64,000 nucleotides of DNA. It comes from an uncultured Nitrospira sp. Its GTDB lineage: Bacteria; Nitrospirota; Nitrospiria; Nitrospirales; Nitrospiraceae. Shown piece after piece: positions 1 to 13,404 of the stretch (position 1 is the first letter of the stretch; the number at the start of each line of letters is the position of its first letter). A program made the position numbers and the translations under genes. The stretch spans positions 1 to 64,000 of the forward strand of contig CABVRX010000006.1 in NCBI GenBank assembly GCA_902500825.1, written 5' to 3'. Under the pieces are notes generated by a model. That model did no database searches. It was not told the DNA's origin and saw only the letters and a program-made list of their open reading frames with translations.

Positions 1-29
1 GAGACACATCATCGCCGAAATTCTCGCGT

Positions 30-473
30 TCATTCAGCGTCCTCCCACGGTAAAGAAACCATGTGCTTCGACGAATTGGGGTCGTGCAATCTGAGATTCG
101 TCAGTCTCTCGTCAATGGTCAGTGCGGCAATCCGAGACGATGGCGTCTGCATGAGACTCGACTCGATCCTCGGTTCGGCTGGTGCGGTTCTTGACATAAA
201 TGTCCACCTATCCGCCTCCAGAGCGATCAGAAAGTGATGCTCTTCTGGCACCATAGGGGCGAACGGCGCCCACAGTAGCAACCCCGCGTTCAGTTTTGAA
301 AATAGATAAAACGGATTGGAGCTATCGGTAAATCCAATATCCCACCAGGCATGACTGTGGCGACGGAATCCGTGACTCTTGCTCGAGCCTTTGGTAGCCG
401 TCGGCACGAGTCGCTCTTCATCTGACTCCGGAACACCAGCGAATAACTCATTGAAAGACATGACCATCGCCAC
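30..473 (-). CDS. hypothetical protein
   Basis: A 147-codon open frame lying downstream of sucD on the same strand. I do not recognise the family. The protein is aromatic-rich in its middle part (WWDIGF, LLLWAPFAP) with no signal peptide or clear membrane segment, and ends in an acidic WEDAE. The longest version starts at a GTG; two in-frame ATGs follow at 467 and 461, and none has a convincing Shine-Dalgarno sequence. Because neither start signals nor homology can be seen, this could be a non-coding frame; it is included because no better gene covers the first 570 bases. Confidence 0.38.
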   Translation of the reverse strand: MAMVMSFNELFAGVPESDEERLVPTATKGSSKSHGFRRHSHAWWDIGFTDSSNPFYLFSKLNAGLLLWAPFAPMVPEEHHFLIALEADRWTFMSRTAPAEPRIESSLMQTPSSRIAALTIDERLTNLRLHDPNSSKHMVSLPWEDAE

Positions 474-572
474 ACCCGTGTCACTGAGCAGAAGCGATGG
501 GCATCCCAGCGAGATGAGCCAGACAAGGTTGTGACAGAGATTGATGCCAACCGGAAGAGCAACCTAGGGGAA

Positions 573-1445
573 CTACCGTCCCAATGCTTGTTTGACCGCC
601 GCCCCGATCTCAGCCGGATTCTTGACGACTTTGACCCCGGCGGCTTCCAGCGTCTTCATCTTTTCAGCGGCGGTGCCCTTGCCACCGGAGATAATCGCGC
701 CGGCATGACCCATGCGGCGGCCTGGAGGCGCCGTGATACCGGCGATGAAGCTGATCACCGGTTTCTTCACGTTTTTCTTGATGAACTCGGCGGCCTTCTC
801 CTCGGCATCGCCTCCGATTTCGCCGATCATGACGACCGCCTGCGTCTCAGGATCTTTCTCGAACAACGGCAGAACGTCTACAAACCCTGTGCCGTTCACC
901 GGATCGCCGCCGATCCCGACACAGGTCGTTTCTCCCAATCCCAAGGTCGAGAGCTGATGCACGGCTTCATAGGTGAGAGTGCCGCTGCGAGAGACGACTC
1001 CCACAATGCCCTTCTTATGAATGAAGCCCGGCATGATACCGATCTTGGCTTCATCCACCGTGATCACGCCAGGACAGTTCGGGCCGATCAGCCGCACGTC
1101 ACGACCACGAAGCGCGCGTTTCACCCGGACCATGTCATTGACGGGAATTCCTTCCGTGATGCAGATGACTAACTTCACACCGGCATCGGATGCTTCGAGG
1201 ATCGCATCGGCGCAGAACGGCGGCGGTACGAAGATGAGCGACGTATCGCAGTCGGTCTTCTTCACCGCATCGGCCACCGTATTGAAGACCGGAATACCCT
1301 CGACTTCCTGCCCGGCCTTCCCCGGCGTCACACCGGCGACTATCTTCGTCCCATAGGCCTTGCACTGCGTCGCATGGAACGAGCCTTCCTTGCCCGTAAT
1401 CCCCTGCACCACCACTCGTGTATTCTTATTAACGAGAATGCTCAC
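573..1445 (-). CDS. sucD: succinyl-CoA synthetase (ADP-forming) alpha subunit
   Basis: Alpha subunit of succinate-CoA ligase, which interconverts succinate, CoA and ATP with succinyl-CoA; in an rTCA organism it makes succinyl-CoA for the ferredoxin-dependent carboxylation to 2-oxoglutarate. Its 290 residues match the family length. An N-terminal CoA-binding Rossmann fold ([11 protein letters not shown] near residue 11) is followed by the ligase domain, with the phosphorylated histidine in GHAGA at His247. The start is a GTG (1443-1445) preceded by an AAGAGG-type ribosome site. It is the last gene of the rTCA operon, 286 bp after sucC. Its N-terminus closely resembles that of AclA in the same operon, as expected from the common ancestry of the two ligases. 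Confidence 0.97.
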   Translation of the reverse strand: MSILVNKNTRVVVQGITGKEGSFHATQCKAYGTKIVAGVTPGKAGQEVEGIPVFNTVADAVKKTDCDTSLIFVPPPFCADAILEASDAGVKLVICITEGIPVNDMVRVKRALRGRDVRLIGPNCPGVITVDEAKIGIMPGFIHKKGIVGVVSRSGTLTYEAVHQLSTLGLGETTCVGIGGDPVNGTGFVDVLPLFEKDPETQAVVMIGEIGGDAEEKAAEFIKKNVKKPVISFIAGITAPPGRRMGHAGAIISGGKGTAAEKMKTLEAAGVKVVKNPAEIGAAVKQALGR

Positions 1446-1731
1446 GATAAACCTCTTTTCTTCTTTACTCTCTCCCCACCACCGGGCCGAAGCCAGCTTT
1501 TTGCGGGTGGCGCCGAGCGGGAGACTCTATCTCACCCTCCCATCCCTGGCCTGCGCCGAGACGCAGGCCTTACCCTAGCGCGCGCAGGTGACCTATTTCG
1601 CTTCTACTTATCCTACGCATCCCAGCGGTGCAGGCTGCTGAGAGCGACATTGCCGAAGGCTTCCGCTCGGACGAGCCCGGAAGGGTCGCTCCGAGAGGCG
1701 GGAAGCGATCGGCAGTCTGCGCCGCATCCTC
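1446..1731. other. sucC-sucD intergenic region with hairpin
   Basis: This is the longest gap inside the rTCA operon (286 bp). It holds a perfect 8-bp hairpin, GGCCTGCG (1548-1555) with CGCAGGCC (1562-1569), and further GC-rich short inverted words near 1660-1710. No U-run follows, so it is not a classical terminator. It could be an mRNA processing or stability element that sets different levels of the two subunits, or a decayed repeat. No gene was seen. Confidence 0.4.
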
Positions 1732-2910
1732 TCACGCCGCTTTGCCGGTCAGCTTGACGATTTTCTGCGCGGCCTCCCAGAGATCATTAGCCACTTCGAG
1801 CTTCAGACCCGATTCGGCCAAGAGCTTGCGGCCCTCATCGGCATTGGTCCCTTGCAAACGCACGACCAACGGCACCGTGATCTTGACTTCTTTGGCCGCT
1901 TCGATGACACCATGCGCAATCCGCTCACAGCGGACGATGCCGCCGAAGATGTTGATGAAAATCCCTTTAACGTTCGGATCGCTCAGGAGAATGCGAAAGC
2001 CCGCTGCCACCGTCTCCTTCGTCGCACCACCGCCGACGTCCAAGAAATTCGCCGGTTCACTACCGGCCAGTTTGATGACATCCATCGTGGCCATGGCGAG
2101 GCCCGCGCCGTTCACCATGCAGCCGATGTTCCCGTCAAGTTTCACATAATTCAGATTGTTGGCTGCCGCCTCGATTTCCAGCGGTTCTTCTTCATTCAAA
2201 TCCCTCATCTTTTGCACGTCTTCGTGCTTGAAGAGGCCGTTGTCGTCGAAGGAAACCTTCCCATCCAACGCCACCAGCGTCTTTTCCTTCGTGATGATCA
2301 ACGGATTGATTTCGACCAGCGCAGCGTGCTTCTCCATGAAGAGTCGATACAGATTCTCCAGCATCTTCACGAAGGGATTGATGACCGCCGGCTCGATGTT
2401 CTGGAGGCCCAGCGCAAAAGCGACGTTGCGGCCGTTGTGGCTCTGAAATCCGACGGCAGGGTCAATCGCTTCCTTGATGATCTTTTCCGGCGTGTGGGCG
2501 GCTACTTCCTCGATTTCCATCCCGCCTTCGGTGCTGGCAATGAAGGTCGGCCAACCGGTATCGCGATCCACAAGAATCGAGAGATACAATTCCTTGGCGA
2601 TGTTCGCCCCTTCTTCCATCAAAAGGCGGTGAACCTGGCGTCCCTTCGGACCGGTCTGGTGCGTGACCAGTGTTTTGCCGATCAGCTCTTTGGCAAAACC
2701 GGCGACTGCGCCTTTATCCTTCGTAATCTTGACGCCGCCTGCCTTGCCCCGTCCGCCGGCATGAATCTGCGCCTTGACGACGAAGACCGGCGTGTTCAGC
2801 TCGTTGGCCCAAGCCGTCGCAGCTTCCGGAGAAGTGATCTCTTTCCCGCGAGGCACCGGCACACCGAACTGAGCGAACAGCGACTTGGCCTGAAATTCGT
2901 GCACATTCAT
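1732..2910 (-). CDS. sucC: succinyl-CoA synthetase (ADP-forming) beta subunit
   Basis: Nucleotide- and succinate-binding subunit that pairs with SucD. Its 392 residues match the family. The start MNVHEFQAK is typical, with an ATP-grasp fold behind it (KAQIHAGGRGKAGG near residue 46, and NPLI near residue 200). The C-terminal ligase domain carries GCMVNGAGLAMATMD and NIFGGIVRCE. An ATG with a GAGGTAGAGA leader supports the start. It lies 139 bp after frdA in transcription order, so fumarate reduction and succinate activation are co-encoded. Confidence 0.97.
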   Translation of the reverse strand: MNVHEFQAKSLFAQFGVPVPRGKEITSPEAATAWANELNTPVFVVKAQIHAGGRGKAGGVKITKDKGAVAGFAKELIGKTLVTHQTGPKGRQVHRLLMEEGANIAKELYLSILVDRDTGWPTFIASTEGGMEIEEVAAHTPEKIIKEAIDPAVGFQSHNGRNVAFALGLQNIEPAVINPFVKMLENLYRLFMEKHAALVEINPLIITKEKTLVALDGKVSFDDNGLFKHEDVQKMRDLNEEEPLEIEAAANNLNYVKLDGNIGCMVNGAGLAMATMDVIKLAGSEPANFLDVGGGATKETVAAGFRILLSDPNVKGIFINIFGGIVRCERIAHGVIEAAKEVKITVPLVVRLQGTNADEGRKLLAESGLKLEVANDLWEAAQKIVKLTGKAA

Positions 2911-3049
2911 TCTCTACCTCTTCCTCCCTGAGGGCGGTGGTGGGAGCGTTTCTTACTGCGCGCATTCACCGAACACCGACCGACATCCAACAATTTCATT
3001 GATCCTGGGTGTGCGGTGAGCGAGCACGAGAAACGTCCCGCCGCCGTCC

Positions 3050-4633
3050 TCACCCCACTTTTCTCGTGTACGCCGGCAGGATCATCGGTGAAATGACACC
3101 GCTGACATTGCCATGCTTCCTGGCTTCGGCTCGGAACCCCTGCAAATGTTTCAGCGTGAGCTTGCCCTGCTTCATCGCTGTCGCACGGCCGGCCGCGGTC
3201 AACCCGGACCGCTTGCCGAACACCATGAGATCGAGCAGTGAATTGCCCATCAGGCGGTTGCGCCCATGCAGTCCACCGGAGGCTTCGCCTGCCACGAAGA
3301 GGTTGTTCACGTTCGTTTCCGAGTTGGTATCGATTTTTACTCCGCCGTTCTGATAGTGCAGCGTCGGATAGATCAAGACCGGGTCCTTGCTGATATCGAT
3401 TCCGAACCGTTCGAACTGGAGCATCATCGCTGGAAAATGCTTTTCCACCGTGCCGGGCCCATGCTCCGCATCCAGCAGCGGCGTATCCAGCCAGACCCCG
3501 ACGCGGCCGGACATCGTTCTGATTCCACGGCCTTCTTCGCACTCACGGATGATCGAGGACGACACGACGTCGCGTGTGTCGAGTTCGTTCACGAATCGCT
3601 CGCCCTTCGCATTCACCAGCTGCCCGCCCTCGGAACGGATGCCCTCCGTCACCAAGGCGCCGATCAATTGTTCTGGATACACCGCGCCTGATGGGTGGTA
3701 CTGAAACGTATCGATATGGGCCAGTTTGGCGCCCATGCGGTAGGCCAGACAGAGTCCATCGCCCGTCGCCCCATAGTGATTGCTCGTCGGGAACCCCTGA
3801 ATATGCAGCCTGCCGATGCCGCCGGTTGCGAGAATGACGGCCTTGGCCGCCACCACCACCTGCCGCTGATTATCGAGATCTTTGAAGATCGCGCCGGTAC
3901 AGGCTCCGCTTTCATCACTCAATAACTCGACGGCCGCTGCGAACTCCAACAACTGAATCTTTTGATTGATGACCTCGTCCTTGAGCACGCGCATGATTTC
4001 GAGGCCGGTATAATCGGAGCACGTCAGCAGGCGAGGTTTGGAACTGCCGCCGCCCTTCTTCACATGGAGATTGCCGTCGGCCTGCCGATCAAACAACACA
4101 CCTAATTCGAGCAGCCATTTGGCGATCGACGGCCCGTCTTCCACCATGACCTTGAGCAAGGCATGGTCGTTCTGCATGTGACCGCCCTTGAGCGTGTCGA
4201 TGAAGTGCGTGACCGGCGAATCTTCCGGCGCGACAGAAATCTGCATCCCCCCCTGCGCCATGACGCTGTTTGAATCCCCCAGCCGCAATTTCGTGGCCAG
4301 GATCGTCTTGGCGCCGGCTCCGTGCGCATGCAACGCGGCCGCACACCCGGCGCCGCCTCCGCCGATGACCAGAACATCGGCCGTGTACTGAGGCGTCAGG
4401 TCGAGGTCGTCTTGAATCGAGCTGTCGCCTTCAAGCAGCATCGCCAACTCGACGACTGTCTTGTCGCTCTCGTTAGGACCGAATGCGATCGGCCGATAGG
4501 CGCTGGCGCGGAAGTCGGGGTGATACTTGTGAATCAGCTGGTCGCGGTCTGCGGAAGAAAACTTGGGGATGGTCTGTTTGCGGCGGGCATCCCGAGTTTT
4601 GTGCACAATTTGTTGGAGTGCGTGAATATCCAT
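3050..4633 (-). CDS. frdA: fumarate reductase/succinate dehydrogenase flavoprotein subunit, soluble-type
   Basis: Flavoprotein expected to reduce fumarate to succinate in the rTCA cycle. An N-terminal extension of about 85 residues precedes the FAD dinucleotide fold (DVLVIGGGGAGCAAA, residues 86-100). Substrate-site motifs are present: HPSG, TEGIRSEGG, DTRDVVSS, LHYQNGG and the terminal FAD motif LHGRNRLMGNSLLDL. The position that carries the covalent-FAD histidine in SdhA/FrdA (SHT..A) reads SNSVMAQGG here, with Asn122, so FAD should be bound non-covalently. The protein stops soon after the FAD domain (527 residues), so the usual C-terminal helical part is largely missing. It sits 22 bp after frdB; no membrane-anchor gene is adjacent. 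It could also be described as a thiol/other-donor fumarate reductase flavoprotein. Confidence 0.92.
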   Translation of the reverse strand: MDIHALQQIVHKTRDARRKQTIPKFSSADRDQLIHKYHPDFRASAYRPIAFGPNESDKTVVELAMLLEGDSSIQDDLDLTPQYTADVLVIGGGGAGCAAALHAHGAGAKTILATKLRLGDSNSVMAQGGMQISVAPEDSPVTHFIDTLKGGHMQNDHALLKVMVEDGPSIAKWLLELGVLFDRQADGNLHVKKGGGSSKPRLLTCSDYTGLEIMRVLKDEVINQKIQLLEFAAAVELLSDESGACTGAIFKDLDNQRQVVVAAKAVILATGGIGRLHIQGFPTSNHYGATGDGLCLAYRMGAKLAHIDTFQYHPSGAVYPEQLIGALVTEGIRSEGGQLVNAKGERFVNELDTRDVVSSSIIRECEEGRGIRTMSGRVGVWLDTPLLDAEHGPGTVEKHFPAMMLQFERFGIDISKDPVLIYPTLHYQNGGVKIDTNSETNVNNLFVAGEASGGLHGRNRLMGNSLLDLMVFGKRSGLTAAGRATAMKQGKLTLKHLQGFRAEARKHGNVSGVISPMILPAYTRKVG

Positions 4634-4655
4634 CTCGGAAGCCTCGACGATCGAA

Positions 4656-5369
4656 CTACTTTACCGCAGCACAATGCTCGGCCAGTTCCTTGTCGTTCAT
4701 CTTTAAAACCTTGTTCCACTCATCGTTGAACCGACCGTCTTGAATCTCCTTAATGCGCGTATCGAGACCCACCGGCTGTTCGGCAAAATGCGCGCCCTGC
4801 GCGCGACTGACGTACAGCGCCACAAGATTGGGCGCGATGTCCGCGATGCAGACCGGCGTGCACATGCCGCACATGACACAATCCATGAACATCTCGGAGA
4901 CGCTTTTGAAGTCGCCGAAGACGGCTTTCCAGACACCTTCGCGCACGTCGATTTTTTGCGGACAGGCTTCGGTGCACGCGTTGCAATTCCGGCAGAGCGG
5001 CGCTTCCGGATAGAGATTGAACAGATCCTGCTTGGGATCTTGGAGTGTTTGAATGTCGTAAGTGGCCTTGCGCGCCGGAAACGGCGGCATCATCGTGAAG
5101 GACATGCCGTCCTGCACCGCGGTCTGACAGGCCAAACAGGTGCGGACTTTGGGGTCGTCTTTCGTCCGGTAGTACGTCGCGCAGGCGCCGCAGAATCCGC
5201 CCAAGCACCCGACACCCCGCACCACGTCGATCCCTGCGTACCACATCGCCTTGATGACCGTGATCCCTTCCGGCACGTCCGCCTTCTTGCCGGCAATCTC
5301 GATCGTCACCATCCGGGGCTTCAACACCTCGGGTTGGTCGATGACATTCTGGGTATCGTCTGTTGCCAT
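4656..5369 (-). CDS. frdB: fumarate reductase iron-sulfur subunit
   Basis: Electron-transfer partner of FrdA, 237 residues. An N-terminal plant-type ferredoxin domain has CLGGFCGAC plus a fourth Cys in VRTCLACQ, giving a [2Fe-2S] site. The C-terminal alpha-helical ferredoxin domain has CRNCNACTEACP and then CVMCGMCTPVC. The second motif has four cysteines, whereas canonical SdhB/FrdB has three there and binds [3Fe-4S]; this implies two [4Fe-4S] clusters, as in HdrC/TfrB-like proteins. The quinone-contacting cluster may therefore be replaced. It is followed 22 bp later by frdA and preceded by a 96-bp gap after icd that contains an inverted repeat. The electron donor is not evident from the locus. 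Confidence 0.92.
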   Translation of the reverse strand: MATDDTQNVIDQPEVLKPRMVTIEIAGKKADVPEGITVIKAMWYAGIDVVRGVGCLGGFCGACATYYRTKDDPKVRTCLACQTAVQDGMSFTMMPPFPARKATYDIQTLQDPKQDLFNLYPEAPLCRNCNACTEACPQKIDVREGVWKAVFGDFKSVSEMFMDCVMCGMCTPVCIADIAPNLVALYVSRAQGAHFAEQPVGLDTRIKEIQDGRFNDEWNKVLKMNDKELAEHCAAVK

Positions 5370-5399
5370 GGCTTGTAGCTTTCAGTCTCCATCAGGGCT

Positions 5400-5464
5400 G
5401 AGGACTGAGACCGATGCGCATCCCCACTCAAAAACTCGGCCCTCAGTCCTCGCTACTCAGTCCT
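5400..5464. repeat. inverted/direct repeat in icd-frdB gap
   Basis: GAGGACTGAG (5400-5409) is a perfect inverted partner of CTCAGTCCTC (5442-5451), and a further CTCAGTCCT lies at 5456-5464. The loop contains the 10-bp palindrome GATGCGCATC (5413-5422) and the word ACTCAAAAACTC (5426-5437). A very similar word set occurs in the aclB-aclA gap of the same operon. It may form an intercistronic mRNA hairpin. Confidence 0.6.
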
Positions 5465-5465
5465 G

Positions 5466-9972
<4,507 letters not shown>

Positions 9973-10108
9973 TGCGCTCTCCTTACGAACAGGCTTGGGA
10001 ATCTGGAGCCAGGAGCCAAGGAGTTGCGCTCCCCGGCCACGCCCCGTCACCAACCTTGGGTTAGGGCGGCATGCCCCGCCACTCGCTGAGCGGCGGAACC
10101 TCCCGCAA

Positions 10109-11929
10109 TTATTTCAACGGCGGAACTTCGCGTCGTTTGGGCGCCGCGTAGTTCACCAAATAATCGAACAGCCGGATCAAACGGCTATCCTGGCGCTTCT
10201 GATCAACCCAGTGGCCGATCAACCCGATCGTGCGAGACAGGATGAAGAAGCCGTTCAAACTGTCGACCGGGAAACCCAGATCGACGAGCACGGCCGCCAT
10301 CGTGCCGTCCACGTTCAGAATCAGATTGTCTTTCTTCACAGCCGTCACCTGCTCGACTTGTAACGCGAAGTCGAGGCAGGGCGTCTTGATATTCAAACTT
10401 TTCACATAGCCCACAAGTTCTTTCACGCGCTTGTCCGGATTGCGCAAGCTCTTCACGCGATGCCCGATACCGGGCACGGGTCCCACGTTCTTTTTCATGT
10501 AGGCCAGGAATTCGTCTACATTCATCTTGTTGTCGACGGCGTACTTGAACCAGCGCCCGGCATCCGTCACGGCGCCGCCGAAGCGCGGACCGATCATGAT
10601 CAAGCCGGCCGCCACCGCTTGCGACAAGCCGATACCGGCGCAAGCCGCGAGAATCGTCGCATAGGCGCCGCTCACGCAGGGGCCATGGTCGGCAGACAGC
10701 ATCATGATACGCTTAATGATTTCCGCTTCCTGCTTCGAGATCAACCGCTTGTCCCAGAGCAGCCCGATGACATGAGGGATTTCATAACCCTTATTGATAA
10801 GTTCGGAGGCCGGATACCCGTCGTAGCAAGGTTCGTCTCCTCGGTCGTCGCTGATGGTGGTGCGGATGAGCGGCGCGACCATGACTTCGTCGGCCTTCAT
10901 CGCCTCTTCGATCGACTTCGGCAGCCGCGGCAGGACAGCCGGTTCAACGGGCTCCTTGACCTGTCCGGACTTGAGCAATTCCTGGTAGGCATCCTTAATC
11001 GCGGGACCGAGCGCACCGAATGTCGGCGGGACGATCGCGCCGGATTTCTTGAGCGCGTCGGACTTCGAACGGGCCGAACCTTCACCCTTCATCCCTTCCT
11101 TGGCGCCGGCATGGCCGAATTTCATCCCCTTCGGCAAACTCTCCTGACAGAATCCCGAAACGACGCCGATGAGCTTCACCCGGCGCTTCTTTGCGCCGTA
11201 CCACTCGGCGGCCCGCTCTTCGAGGTCGCCGCCCATCTCACCGACAATGACGACCGCCTTCGTCTGCTGATCGTTCTCGAACATTTCGAGATAGCTCACG
11301 TAGTCGGTGCCGGGGTAGGCATCGCCGCCGATGCCGATCGCCGTCGTGATGCCGTCGGCGAACTGCGAACAAATCCAAATGATTTCGTTGGAAAGACCGC
11401 CTGACTTGGTGATGACGCCGAATGAACCTTCCCGATAGAGCTTGGAGAGTACCAGGTTGTCGAAAGCCCCGCCGATCACGCCCAACCGGCACGCGCCGGC
11501 AGAGATAATGCCGATCGAGGACGGGCCATTGAACACCTTACCGAGCTTGCGCGCATGGGCGCCGAGCAGTTTCGCATCTTTCTCCGGCACACCCTCGGTG
11601 ATCATCGAGACCACCTTGATATGTGAATCATCCAGCGCTTCCATCCCACCCTTCATGGCACGGTCCGCGCCGATATAGACAAGGCTCGTGTTGATGGTCG
11701 GGTGGTTCTTCGTCGCTTCCGCTATTGTCTTATAGATGGGAATCGCGATCAACCCACTGCCGTAGGGAATCTCGTTGGTTTTGCCGGCGTCAGGCGGATA
11801 GACGAACGCCTCGACGTTGAGCGGGCGCTTGACCAGGTAGCAGAACTCCGCCATGCGGCGGGCTGCGTTGACACCTGCCGCCCCCCCCTGAATCACCACG
11901 CGGGTGTCTTTATTTGCCAGAATACTCAT
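10109..11929 (-). CDS. aclA: ATP-citrate lyase alpha subunit (ligase/citryl-CoA lyase part)
   Basis: Larger subunit of the key rTCA enzyme, which splits citrate with ATP and CoA to acetyl-CoA and oxaloacetate. From the ATG at 11929 (GGGAG just upstream) it has 606 residues; the open frame runs 26 codons further up but without a ribosome site. Residues 1-300 resemble SucD, with the phospho-histidine in FGHAGAKEG (His273). Residues 340-606 are a citrate-synthase-like lyase domain, with SADHGPCVSGA (His415) and PGIGHRVKS (His490). It follows aclB by about 97 bp. A run of eight G (11881-11888 on the plus strand as C) lies in codons 14-17. Confidence 0.97.
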   Translation of the reverse strand: MSILANKDTRVVIQGGAAGVNAARRMAEFCYLVKRPLNVEAFVYPPDAGKTNEIPYGSGLIAIPIYKTIAEATKNHPTINTSLVYIGADRAMKGGMEALDDSHIKVVSMITEGVPEKDAKLLGAHARKLGKVFNGPSSIGIISAGACRLGVIGGAFDNLVLSKLYREGSFGVITKSGGLSNEIIWICSQFADGITTAIGIGGDAYPGTDYVSYLEMFENDQQTKAVVIVGEMGGDLEERAAEWYGAKKRRVKLIGVVSGFCQESLPKGMKFGHAGAKEGMKGEGSARSKSDALKKSGAIVPPTFGALGPAIKDAYQELLKSGQVKEPVEPAVLPRLPKSIEEAMKADEVMVAPLIRTTISDDRGDEPCYDGYPASELINKGYEIPHVIGLLWDKRLISKQEAEIIKRIMMLSADHGPCVSGAYATILAACAGIGLSQAVAAGLIMIGPRFGGAVTDAGRWFKYAVDNKMNVDEFLAYMKKNVGPVPGIGHRVKSLRNPDKRVKELVGYVKSLNIKTPCLDFALQVEQVTAVKKDNLILNVDGTMAAVLVDLGFPVDSLNGFFILSRTIGLIGHWVDQKRQDSRLIRLFDYLVNYAAPKRREVPPLK

Positions 11930-11955
11930 CGCAATCTCCCTCTTTTTCTCAGTGG

Positions 11956-12021
11956 TGAGTGCTGCATCCCGAGTGAAAGAGCAGCTCCGCCACTCAGCAC
12001 CCAGCACTCAAAACTCAGCAC
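11956..12021. repeat. inverted/direct repeat in aclB-aclA gap
   Basis: TGAGTGCTG (11956-11964) pairs with CAGCACTCA (12002-12010), and ACTCAGCAC occurs twice in direct orientation (11992-12000 and 12013-12021). The central word ACTCAAAACTC matches the repeat in the icd-frdB gap. It probably folds in the operon mRNA between aclB and aclA; function unknown. Confidence 0.55.
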
Positions 12022-12026
12022 TGCCT

Positions 12027-13223
12027 TTATTTTTGGAGCGCTTTGTCGACGATGTCCGTCAGCGGGGTGTTGCGGTCGAAGACATGGATGTCGAAGCCCT
12101 CGTCCTTCAGCAGGCGCATCGCATCAAGCCCCTCTTTTTCACGAGGTCCACCGCGGCGCACCCAAATTTTTACACCCTTCAGCTTGCCGCCCCCCTTTGC
12201 CTTGCGGAATCCATTGATGATGCCGCCGAAGGTCTTCTTCACGTCGGTAAAATTGGCAATCGCCCCGCCGACGATGATATTTTTGATGCCGGGCAACGAG
12301 CAGACCTTTTCCGTCAGCACTTCCACGGCCCAATCTGGGGGATCACCCGAATACTCGGCATAGTTCGCCAATTTGCCGCCTCGCGCCACGACGGCATCGG
12401 AATAATAGACGCTCGCGCCGCCGCCGGCCGGCAGCATCGCCGTATCGCCGCCAGGAATTTCGATGAATTTGACGGACCCCTTGATCTTGCTGTCAACCGC
12501 CATGACTTCCACTTCATCTTTACTGTAGGCACGCCCGAACTCCGCGGCAAACTGGAAATTCCAATCTGGGTGGCGGAATTTGGCATCACCGTCCAGCAAC
12601 GTCACGGCATCGAGCGCGACCAACTCCCCGTCGCTCTCGCGCGTCACGACGGGATTCACTTCGAGATACTGCGCATCTTCGCTGTCGAAACAGGTAAACA
12701 TCTTTCCGGCAAAGTCCGTCATCCTTTTGGCGACCGATCCGGTAAATCCTGCATCCTTAGCGAGTTTTTCAAGCTGTTCCGGGGAAGGAGTTTGGCCGAC
12801 ATCAAGACATAATCGCTTCACGCGCTCCCAATTCGATTCCACTTCGATACCGCCGCAATTGGCAACGAGGATTTCGGCCCCTTCACGAGTGGATTTCACC
12901 GCACAATAATATTCTTCTTTATGGGGAACCATTTCCGAGATGATGACCTGAGAGACGGTGATGCTGCCGACTTGGCGTCCGATCATTTCTTTGGTGGCCG
13001 CAACGGCACCGTTCAGATCGAGACCGACCTTTACCAAACCGAGCTTAAACCGGGAACCCAGCGCTTCATGCGCCTTGGCGACCAATTTGGTCTGCTTCAT
13101 CCAATCGTTGACTTGACCAAGCTTGGAGAGTTCATCCGCGGAGGTGACCACCACATAATGTGGAACGTGGATTCCCCACTTCTTCATCAGTCCCATTCCG
13201 GGACCTTCCAAAACCTTTGCCAT
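12027..13223 (-). CDS. aclB: ATP-citrate lyase beta subunit (ATP-grasp part)
   Basis: Smaller subunit of ATP-citrate lyase, homologous to SucC; it binds ATP and citrate and works with AclA. Its 398 residues match the two-subunit enzyme of green sulfur bacteria and Nitrospira. Visible blocks include KLVAKAHEALGSRFKLGLVK (ATP-grasp, near residue 46), a YLEVNPVV segment, the glycine-rich MLPAGGGASVYYSD and IVGGAIANFTDVKKTF. The ATG at 13223 has AAGGAGAA upstream. It is the first gene of the rTCA operon, 43 bp after the -10 box of a good sigma70-like promoter. Confidence 0.97.
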   Translation of the reverse strand: MAKVLEGPGMGLMKKWGIHVPHYVVVTSADELSKLGQVNDWMKQTKLVAKAHEALGSRFKLGLVKVGLDLNGAVAATKEMIGRQVGSITVSQVIISEMVPHKEEYYCAVKSTREGAEILVANCGGIEVESNWERVKRLCLDVGQTPSPEQLEKLAKDAGFTGSVAKRMTDFAGKMFTCFDSEDAQYLEVNPVVTRESDGELVALDAVTLLDGDAKFRHPDWNFQFAAEFGRAYSKDEVEVMAVDSKIKGSVKFIEIPGGDTAMLPAGGGASVYYSDAVVARGGKLANYAEYSGDPPDWAVEVLTEKVCSLPGIKNIIVGGAIANFTDVKKTFGGIINGFRKAKGGGKLKGVKIWVRRGGPREKEGLDAMRLLKDEGFDIHVFDRNTPLTDIVDKALQK

Positions 13224-13266
13224 GAGAGTTCTCCTTCGTATTCAACTCAATCGATCGGGGAGCCGG

Positions 13267-13296
13267 ATTGTAGCGGAAATCAACAGGATGACTCAA
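13267..13296 (-). promoter_or_regulatory. sigma70-like promoter of the rTCA operon
   Basis: On the minus strand TTGAGT (13291-13296) is followed after 18 bp by TACAAT (13267-13272), 43 bp before the aclB ATG. No other gene start is close on this strand, so this is the best candidate for the start of the aclB-to-sucD transcript. No operator palindrome was obvious. Confidence 0.6.
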
Positions 13297-13404
13297 GACA
13301 CCAGAGGGACTAAGTGAAAACGGATCAAAAGACCTAGCGTGGAATCTCCAGACCGCCTTTTCAACTAACCAGGTAAAATATCAATGATTTTTTTCTTCCC
13401 ACCA

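Noticed and set aside
1852-2931. Long open frame antisense to sucC (about 359 codons)
   Set aside because: It mirrors the codon positions of a high-GC core gene, has no recognisable domain and no ribosome site; it is a shadow of sucC.
10460-11404. Long open frame antisense to aclA (about 314 codons)
   Set aside because: Same reasoning: fully inside a conserved gene, with His/Arg/Asp-rich shadow composition.
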